A DNA stretch of 55,500 nt from JBNRMW01 sp050309795. Its GTDB lineage: Bacteria; Bacillota_I; Bacilli_A; Erysipelotrichales; Erysipelotrichaceae. Both the position numbers and the translations under genes were made by a program. Shown here piece by piece: positions 50,401 through 55,500 of the stretch. The notes under the pieces were generated by a model. That model saw only the letters and a program-made list of their open reading frames with translations, searched no databases and was not told the DNA's origin. The DNA lies in the NCBI GenBank assembly GCA_050309795.1, contig JBNRMW010000015.1:1-55500 (forward strand). Reading direction: 5' to 3'. Each line of letters begins with the position of its first letter. Positions within the stretch are counted from its first letter, which is position 1.

Positions 50401-53362
50401 TATTTGGTCACTTAACGTCATTCCAGTAGCTGATCGAGCAGCATTCTTAACAGAATTCAAAACAGCTGCCGCAAGCTTTGGAGCAAACTTAGGACCATTT
50501 GGTGGAATTTCGATAGCCGATACAATTATTTGGATTGCTGGACCGAATGTCAGTTACGACATTTATCCTTCTGATCCGACTTCTGGATTGATTGAAGTAA
50601 ACATTGAGTTCAATCCTGATGGAACGATTGCTGATGATTCAACAATTATGTTCCAAAAACAAAGCACGTGGACCCAGTATGTGGTCGGTGCTCATGCTCC
50701 GGTTGAGTTTGATGTTACGAATACCTATACCCCAACGGGTAGTTTTGTTCCATCAATAAAGAAAGAACTTTCTGGTCGTCAATTAAAAGCTGGCGAATTT
50801 AGCTTCCGTCTCTATGAAGGCCTCGTTCCGATTGGTGATGTAGTCACGAATACCGCTGGTGGTAGTGTGACCTTCCCAGCCATCAACTATGATTTGGACG
50901 ATGTGGGACAACATATCTATACCGTAAAAGAAATTCCTGGAAGCTTGCCAGGCGTTGGCTATTCGGATCAAGAAATTACGATTACTGTCAATGTCAGTGA
51001 CAATGGGGATGGAACCCTCAATGTGGCGGTTGTCTACAGTCCAGAACTGAAGACCATTACCAATACCTACTTAGCAAGTGGCCAATGGTTACCTGAAGTA
51101 ACCAAACGCTTAGTTGCTGGTGGTCGATTGCTCAAAGCCAATGAGTTCAAGTTCAACCTCTTCAAAGTAGTTGGCGACGTTGATACCTTGTTACAAGGAA
51201 ACGTTGGAAACAATGTGGATGGAACCATTCCATTTGCTGCGATCCATTACACTCAAGAAGATGCAGGAAACGTCTTTAACTACAAGATTGTTGAAGTACC
51301 AGGCATTGAAGTTGGTATGGATTATGATGAACTCGAAGTGATGGTTACAGTCACCGTTACCGATTTAGGGAATGGACAGCTATCCGTTGTCCCATCCTAT
51401 CCAGATGATGTTGTATTTGATAATACGTACACCGCTAGTGGAAGCTGGCTACCAATGGTTACTAAGAAATTAATTGCTGGTGGTCGACAACTCGCTGCTG
51501 GTGAGTTCAAATTCAACTTGTTCAAAGTTGTTGGTGAAGTTGAAACCATATTACAAGAAAACGTCAACAACCTTGCGGATGGATCCATTCCATTTGCTGC
51601 TATCAACTACACTCAAGAAGCCATTGGTAAGACCTTTATGTATAAGATTGTCGAAGTTCCTGGTAGCGAACTAGGTATGTCCTACGACCCAATGGAAGTA
51701 GTGATATCGGTTGTTGTTACCGATTTGGGTAATGGTCTACTGTCGGTAGTTCCTACTTATCCAGATGACATCCAATTCGATAATGAGTATCTAGCAGAAG
51801 GTTCGTGGACACTAGAAGTCATGAAGCATCTTGATGGAAGAGACTTAGTCGTTGAAGAGTTTGAATTTGTTCTAACGATGGGTGAAAACCTCATAGAAAC
51901 CGTCACCAATAGTGGGGATGGCATGGTTCGATTCAGTCCACTAAACTTCACTCAAGAAGATATTGGAAAAGAATTTGTTTACACCGTTAAAGAAGTTGAG
52001 GGAAGTCTCGGTGGTGTTGACTACGACGAAACCGAAATAACTGTAACCCTCAAGGTAACTGATGGTGGAGATGGTGAACTGGTCTTTGAAGCACTCTATT
52101 CACAAGAAACCTTTACGAATGAATACTCTGCTCTACCTGTATCGGTTGTCTTTGAAGGACATAAGGTCCTTGAAGGAAGAGACCTCAATGCTGGAGAGTT
52201 TGAGTTTGAATTATATCGCTCAGATGATCTCGGAACCCTCTTAGGAATGCCACTTGCTGTTGTAACAAACGCAGCTGATGGCACGGTTCTCTTCGATCCA
52301 TTGACGTTCGAATTTGGTCAAGAAGGCACCTACTACTTTGTCATCGTTGAGAAGGCAGGTAGCCTTGGTGGTGTGGACTATGATGAAAATCATATTCGAA
52401 TTAAAGTCGTTATCGTGGATGATTTAGAAGGTCAAATGGAAGCTTTCGTTGATTATGAAGACGAACTCCAGACTTTCGTAAACCTTTACGAAGCACAACC
52501 AGTGGATGTGAGAATCGAAGGAATGAAAGCCTTAATTGGACGCAATCTCCTTGATGAAGAATTCGAATTCGAACTTCTCGATGAAGAACACCGCGTCGTT
52601 GCTACAGCCAAGAATATTGCTGGTAAGATCGTCTTTGATTTAACCTTCGAAGAAATTGGCATCTACGAATTTACCCTCAGAGAAAATGCTGGAACCTTAC
52701 CATTTGTCGAGTATGACGAATCTGAATTTGACATCAAAGTCGTCGTTACAGATAACTTAGAAGGTCAACTCCTTGCTCGAGTGGAACATCCAGAAATAAT
52801 GTTTGAGAATGAATACCGAACCAACCCTTCAATTGAGATAGAGAAACAAGCGCGGCTTGTGAATGGTCAAGAAGCCTTCATGTTGACCGGTGAAATCATT
52901 GAATATGTTGTCACCGCAACCAATACCGGAGACATCAAGCTCATCAATGTTGAAATTGAAGATGAAAAACTAGGATTATATGATGTCCGATTCGACATCA
53001 TCCATGTTGCTGGAACCCGCACTAGCGATGTGGTGAATGGTCAAGTTACATTACTACCAGGAGAAAAACTCGAAATGGTTGCTCTATATGCAACGACTTT
53101 AGAAGATCTCCAATCCCTCATCGTTATCAATATTGCGAATGTCAAAGGGTATGAGCCAGATCCAGAAGATGAAACTCAGCCTAAAGACCCAGAAAATCCA
53201 GTGAGACCAGATGAACCGGTTGAAGCAGAAGTACCAGGCGTCGAGCCTTATCGATTACCGGAAACTGGAACAAACATGATTAATCCGTTACTGTCTCTCG
53301 CGATGGTAAGTGCCGGTACTTACTTGCTATTAAGAAAGAAAAAGGAAGACTACGAAGACTAG
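47438..53362 (+). CDS. Large LPxTG-anchored surface protein: vWFA domain plus Cna-B-like and six pilin-type isopeptide domains
   Basis: 1974 residues. Signal peptide (~1-33); acidic linker (~34-130); von Willebrand A domain from ~180 with a complete MIDAS start DRSTS (D191, S193, S195) in a metal-dependent adhesion fold; Cna-B-like beta domains (~550-970); six tandem FctA/Spy0128-type domains beginning near residues 1101, 1215, 1335, 1455, 1567 and 1688; a DUF11-like domain (~1797-1905); Pro/Glu linker; LPETG 1940-1944, hydrophobic helix and RKKK tail for sortase anchoring. Every isopeptide-type domain keeps Lys early (as in KKEL or HKVL), Glu in the central VKE/IVE/VEK motif, and Asn in the final NTY/NEY motif, consistent with intramolecular isopeptide bonds. 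Likely an adhesin or pilus-tip-like protein; ligand unknown and no sortase is in the window. Confidence 0.88.
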   Translation: MMLKYKTMKRIFSVFMILLLMVTSFYANSSVKAIEENNEEPKQEVANETDPVESSDNTDKDLPPTTGDKVEEKQPEVVVETDTQEEKGDPTEEIPEESVPIEKPGQPVMGNIGPESDDITSDEIPSPPLFYPKKQSTPQFGILNTSELQPGEAEFSKKAESIPGLVNTWKVIVEMWARDSQKTSDIVLVIDRSTSMSGNKLANAKTAAKNFVNNLLSGTYPNTRIALVSFGTAPQTLLSGNFYGPSAANRTTLNNAIDGISIGSQTQYTHTQAGIRQAQILLDASVADVKNIVLLSDGQPTRSYALNNTDQNSGNFPNSGDPRYNFNNLEESKYNYSSTVGSGGSLTAQIGNSNRWYHHGNSAEGQALVSKNKGSIIYTVALEAGTTGTPILNRIASPGKSYTATAGDLDTIFQDIAGNISAAISSVSVVDNMGQGFEIPAHRLSSITTTQGTANYNSTTKVINWNLGGALNPVAGDSTLRYAKLEYIVEITDDILTAPKFENPVGGSPSTNGELYNTNGVTTANFTNSSGEPDSHSFVSPRVNPVFYKVEKEVQTASGVVITPNRDFNVSVTGTGYSRNHVLNPAISANTGLVTSLRNATEYSFVETGDLSAYDVQYFINGVLSTDKKFNIVNDDTDDVLIKVVNKEKALGKLTIEKVFNNIPKNSPGVRSILTFTFKITGPNGYENEITLQPGESQTIENLVYGTYKVEELNTDGFDVTYQPTNGEVTLSINNRTGKVTVTNRPIHSINVTATKIWEGNGPTPYPDVWFRLYRHIGQGTPVAVGVEDKHVVSGSNSTTTVTWDNMLEYDADGNPYVYTVRELIRLGDSPQDYEWIFGAPVNYVKTENGLTVTNTYQSPPTPGNLTYVMVNKAWVNVPNGANPVATFELFDADHPAVTIATASITYPNTTHVFNGIPATKDVGGVDVKINYQVRELPITGYTTSPIVKTETTFSGVNRVTPNSSLDWNLGYNPSFVITKPTGNQPYIIWSLNVIPVADRAAFLTEFKTAAASFGANLGPFGGISIADTIIWIAGPNVSYDIYPSDPTSGLIEVNIEFNPDGTIADDSTIMFQKQSTWTQYVVGAHAPVEFDVTNTYTPTGSFVPSIKKELSGRQLKAGEFSFRLYEGLVPIGDVVTNTAGGSVTFPAINYDLDDVGQHIYTVKEIPGSLPGVGYSDQEITITVNVSDNGDGTLNVAVVYSPELKTITNTYLASGQWLPEVTKRLVAGGRLLKANEFKFNLFKVVGDVDTLLQGNVGNNVDGTIPFAAIHYTQEDAGNVFNYKIVEVPGIEVGMDYDELEVMVTVTVTDLGNGQLSVVPSYPDDVVFDNTYTASGSWLPMVTKKLIAGGRQLAAGEFKFNLFKVVGEVETILQENVNNLADGSIPFAAINYTQEAIGKTFMYKIVEVPGSELGMSYDPMEVVISVVVTDLGNGLLSVVPTYPDDIQFDNEYLAEGSWTLEVMKHLDGRDLVVEEFEFVLTMGENLIETVTNSGDGMVRFSPLNFTQEDIGKEFVYTVKEVEGSLGGVDYDETEITVTLKVTDGGDGELVFEALYSQETFTNEYSALPVSVVFEGHKVLEGRDLNAGEFEFELYRSDDLGTLLGMPLAVVTNAADGTVLFDPLTFEFGQEGTYYFVIVEKAGSLGGVDYDENHIRIKVVIVDDLEGQMEAFVDYEDELQTFVNLYEAQPVDVRIEGMKALIGRNLLDEEFEFELLDEEHRVVATAKNIAGKIVFDLTFEEIGIYEFTLRENAGTLPFVEYDESEFDIKVVVTDNLEGQLLARVEHPEIMFENEYRTNPSIEIEKQARLVNGQEAFMLTGEIIEYVVTATNTGDIKLINVEIEDEKLGLYDVRFDIIHVAGTRTSDVVNGQVTLLPGEKLEMVALYATTLEDLQSLIVINIANVKGYEPDPEDETQPKDPENPVRPDEPVEAEVPGVEPYRLPETGTNMINPLLSLAMVSAGTYLLLRKKKEDYED
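51080..51799 (+). repeat. Two near-identical tandem 360-bp domain repeats
   Basis: Domains 2 (51080-51439) and 3 (51440-51799) of the surface protein are the same length (120 codons) and share long matching stretches at the DNA level, such as GGTGGTCGA...GAGTTCAA and CCATTTGCTGC. They are more alike than the other four domains, so they probably arose by recent in-frame duplication. Confidence 0.8.
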
Positions 53363-53394
53363 AAATAGTTATCCCCCAAATAGTTTTTCCTACC

Positions 53395-53421
53395 AAAGAA
53401 GGAGCTTCGGCTCCTTCTTTT
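53395..53421 (+). terminator. Terminator of the surface-protein gene
   Basis: AAAGAAGGAGC, UUCG-type loop, GCTCCTTCTTT: an 11-bp stem with T residues. Confidence 0.93.
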
Positions 53422-53429
53422 GTGTTTAA

Positions 53430-53605
53430 CGGGCATGTCATATCTCTGGAGTGAAAGTCTCCGTAGAGCGTGGTACCCCCAAAATCTCAAAGGGACTCAC
53501 AGGTTTCATCTGGTGAGGTCGAACGTCGTGTCGAATTAGTCCTGCCAGTTCTGATTTTAGTTGTATGGTGCTTTTTCGTGGAAACAAAGGATTATCATAC
53601 TCACC
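53430..53605 (+). other. Structured-RNA-like segment, possible group II intron 5' remnant
   Basis: About 175 nt without a credible gene, compositionally different from the AT-rich spacers nearby. CTCT-GGAG (53444-53451) pairs with CTCC-(GT)-AGAG (53459-53468) around a TGAAAGT loop. GACTCACAG (53494-53502) pairs with CTGGTGAGGTC (53510-53520) with bulged G. GTATG (53563-53567) can pair with CATAC (53596-53600). The GTGAAAGTC-type loop and several compact stems recall the 5' part of bacterial group II introns, but no reverse transcriptase is present. Other structured RNA remains possible. Confidence 0.35.
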
Positions 53606-53617
53606 ACAAAGCGAAGT

Positions 53618-53626
53618 TGCTATAAT
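53618..53626 (+). promoter_or_regulatory. Extended -10 promoter for the MBL gene
   Basis: TGCTATAAT at 53618-53626, 16 nt before ATG 53643; AAGGGGAAG is the ribosome binding site. Confidence 0.65.
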
Positions 53627-53642
53627 AAACAAGGGGAAGAAA

Positions 53643-54335
53643 ATGAAAATAACGTATCTCTACCATAGTGGTTATATGGTTGAAACTGAAAAATGTGTTT
53701 TGTTGTTCGACTGTATTAATTTAAGTGAAGTCTCCATAAATGATCAAAAACCTCTTTATATTTTTGTTTCTCACCATCATCGGGACCATTTCCAACCAGA
53801 AATCTTAGGTTTGAATGGTATGAAATTCGTCGGTTATGACGTTTTGATACCTGTCGAAGCAAAGGATGTCATGGTTCTCAAACCGGGCGATGAGGTTGAA
53901 CACCAAATATTGAAGATTAAAGCCTTTGGCAGTGCGGATGCTGGTGTCAGCTTCTTAATTGAAATTGAGCAACAATTTTTGTTTTATGCTGGAGATTTAA
54001 ACAATTGGCACTGGAAGTTAGAATCAACTCTTGACGAAATAGAAGCGATGAATCAACAATATTTGGAAATCATTCAACCATTAGAAGGTCGAAAGATTGA
54101 TATCCTGTTTTATCCACTAGACCCCCGGCTGGGTGTCGACATTGATTTAGGTTTGCGTCAATTACTAGAACTAATTCAGGTGCGTCATATATTCCCGATG
54201 CACTTCAGTTCGGATTTGGGGGCGATTGCTGCCTATTATGAAGCCAGCTCATTTAATGATAGAATAATACCAATAACTCAACCCAATACAACGATAAATT
54301 TGAAAGGAAACGAATGGAAAGATTATATGCTATAA
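53643..54335 (+). CDS. Metallo-beta-lactamase-fold hydrolase
   Basis: 230 residues of the MBL fold. HHHRDH (residues ~42-47) is the Zn-binding HxHxDH motif, GDLNNWHW carries the later metal Asp, and MHF near residue 190 the last His. The short form resembles UlaG/YycJ-like or L-ascorbate-lactonase-type proteins; substrate is unknown. ATG 53643 follows AAGGGGAAG; an upstream in-frame start at 53565 would cross the promoter. The 3' end overlaps the SDR gene by 22 nt. Confidence 0.82.
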   Translation: MKITYLYHSGYMVETEKCVLLFDCINLSEVSINDQKPLYIFVSHHHRDHFQPEILGLNGMKFVGYDVLIPVEAKDVMVLKPGDEVEHQILKIKAFGSADAGVSFLIEIEQQFLFYAGDLNNWHWKLESTLDEIEAMNQQYLEIIQPLEGRKIDILFYPLDPRLGVDIDLGLRQLLELIQVRHIFPMHFSSDLGAIAAYYEASSFNDRIIPITQPNTTINLKGNEWKDYML

Positions 54336-55372
54336 CCGGGGCGACCAGTCATTTAGGTCAAACCATTATTCAAAAACTTATCGAATCGAAACAAAAGATT
54401 CGTTGTTTAATACATAAAACGACGTTACCAAGTGCCCTTAGAACTTATCCGATTGAAATCGTGGAAGGATCATTAGGCGATCTAGATAGCTTACGGTCAT
54501 TAGTCGATTATCCAGGAGAAGTTGTTCTATTACATTTAGCAGAGCGCCATGAATACGCTGAAGATATAACAGAACACATGTTTCAAACCAATGTTATTGG
54601 AACACAAAACGTCATTGATGTTTGCTTCGAAAAGAAGGTGGATCGTTTGTTATATCTCAGCTCTGTGGACGTATTGAGAAAACCAGAGAGTTTAAAATTA
54701 CTAAAAGAAGTTCAATACTACCGTGCCGAAGGGGTTGTTGGTGGTTACGGTAAAAGTAAAGCCATTGCGACACAAATGATTCTAGATGCTGGTAAGACCG
54801 GTCTCAATGTGACGGTTTTCTCTCCATCTATTTTAATTGGTCCTAACGATTACCGAAAAGGTTTAGCTAGCCGTTTCATCTTGGATTTTTTAGATCGAAA
54901 AATTAAATTCACCATCAATGGTGGCATGGATCTTGTTGATGTACGCGATGTCGCAGCAGTAATGTTACAGGCCGTTGGTGTAAGCCGACCTCAAGAGGTA
55001 TACCTTGTAACGGGGCATTACATTCAGTTGGAAGATTTTATAGCTGAAATTGCCCGATTAACTCGCCGTAAGAAAATTCAGACGAAACTGCCGGATGTTT
55101 TGGTTAAAAACTCTTTAGAAACATTTGGAAAAATTGGAAAATTGTTACGAGTGAACTCTACAAAACTTGAACCGTTATTGGTACAACAATTTCAGTCACC
55201 CGCTCGTTATACATCGAATAAAGCCATTAAAGAATTGGATTTACAAAATCGCCCATTAAGTGAAAGTATCCGAGATACGATTCAGTTTTTCATTGATAAA
55301 GAGGTGATTACTTCTCAAGTTAATTTAAAGAAAAATATCAAAAGCGAAGCTGAAGAACAGAAAGAGAAATAA
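54314..55372 (+). CDS. NAD(P)-dependent epimerase/dehydratase-family (extended SDR) protein
   Basis: 352-residue extended SDR. The cofactor-binding TGATSHLGQ motif is at residues ~8-16, and the catalytic YGKSKA (Tyr-x-x-x-Lys) at ~144-149, with SSVDVL providing the Ser upstream. The layout resembles 3-beta-hydroxysteroid dehydrogenase/nucleoside-sugar epimerase-like proteins. Substrate unknown. The GAAAGGAAA ribosome binding site lies in the MBL gene, so the two are co-expressed. Confidence 0.82.
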   Translation: MERLYAITGATSHLGQTIIQKLIESKQKIRCLIHKTTLPSALRTYPIEIVEGSLGDLDSLRSLVDYPGEVVLLHLAERHEYAEDITEHMFQTNVIGTQNVIDVCFEKKVDRLLYLSSVDVLRKPESLKLLKEVQYYRAEGVVGGYGKSKAIATQMILDAGKTGLNVTVFSPSILIGPNDYRKGLASRFILDFLDRKIKFTINGGMDLVDVRDVAAVMLQAVGVSRPQEVYLVTGHYIQLEDFIAEIARLTRRKKIQTKLPDVLVKNSLETFGKIGKLLRVNSTKLEPLLVQQFQSPARYTSNKAIKELDLQNRPLSESIRDTIQFFIDKEVITSQVNLKKNIKSEAEEQKEK

Positions 55373-55500
55373 AGGTCACCTTTCAAAGTAAATGCGATAG
55401 AAAGTAAAAATTGAAGAATTGATAAAGGAACGACCTTTTAAAGCGATAATATAAGGAAATTAAATTCAAAATCGACTATAATTAATGTAATCAGTAAAAT
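55373..55500 (+). other. Intergenic end of window
   Basis: AT-rich. AAAGGTC (55370-55376) and GACCTTT (55432-55438) form a widely spaced inverted repeat of unclear role. TATAAT at 55477-55482 may be the -10 of the next gene beyond the window. Confidence 0.35.

Noticed and set aside
53438..53632. Minus-strand ORF of 64 residues after the surface-protein gene
   Set aside because: No ribosome binding site and no recognisable protein motif. The region is better explained by RNA-like secondary structure.
1..55500. CRISPR arrays, tRNA or rRNA genes, intact transposases
   Set aside because: No direct-repeat/spacer pattern, cloverleaf-like run or transposase-like ORF was noticed. A small tRNA could be missed by eye.

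Overview
The window looks like a low-GC, walled Bacillota (Firmicutes) chromosome, possibly near Erysipelotrichia or the walled relatives of Mollicutes; that placement is inference. Supporting signs are HprK, WhiA, RapZ, YvcK, SigH-type and ComFA/ComFC genes, AGGAGG-type ribosome binding sites, a T-box riboswitch and an LPxTG surface protein. FtsEX with an M23 hydrolase argues for a peptidoglycan wall. UGA is a stop codon: RF2 is encoded through the classic CTT-TGA-C programmed frameshift. Nearly all genes lie on the plus strand.

Layout. 1-60: end of an unknown gene. 143-9697: a purine-nucleoside uptake and salvage operon (ribokinase, DeoD phosphorylase, BMP lipoprotein, ABC ATPase, two permeases, MFS transporter, two nucleoside hydrolases), with an operator-like palindrome inside a near-consensus promoter and a strong terminator. 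9721-11456: a T-box leader in front of a tryptophanase/tyrosine phenol-lyase-like gene that carries a frameshift. 11479-14162: HAD phosphatase, comFA-comFC and a cold-shock gene. 14176-17740: secA and prfB. 17812-21848: yitT, then ftsE-ftsX and their M23 hydrolase. 21886-29297: ctpA-uvrB-uvrA-hprK. 29359-33032: an Lgt-PpaX fusion gene, trxB and a GH13 enzyme. 33073-37129: rapZ-yvcK-whiA, a small membrane protein and a GNAT protein. 37149-38280: gapA. 38564-38196 (minus): a GNAT protein. 38660-42726: cysS-mrnC-rlmB-sigH-like, then rpmG-secE-nusG. 42744-45266: four genes interrupting the usual nusG-rplK order. 45273-46542: rplK-rplA behind a structured leader. 46543-47437: an AT-rich gap with a fossil sortase-signal ORF. 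47438-53421: a 1974-residue cell-wall-anchored adhesin/pilin-like protein. 53430-53605: an RNA-like segment of unknown origin. 53618-55372: an MBL-fold protein and an SDR-type epimerase.

How it fits together. The first operon imports nucleosides and splits them by phosphorolysis or hydrolysis; the ribokinase captures the free ribose. HprK and a PpaX-like phosphatase (here fused to Lgt) belong to the HPr(Ser-P)/carbon-control circuit, and cre-like palindromes occur at two places. FtsEX plus the M23 protein form a division-linked wall-hydrolysis unit. Most recognisable promoters carry an extended -10 (TGnTATAAT-like).

Most notable: the Lgt-PpaX fusion; a T-box controlling a degradative-type lyase, with a T-box bulge that does not suit tRNA-Trp; the surface protein with six consecutive isopeptide-type domains all keeping Lys/Glu/Asn triads, beside an orphan paralogous sorting signal; and the unexplained structured-RNA-like segment at 53430-53605. 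I saw no CRISPR array, intact insertion sequence, tRNA or rRNA gene.
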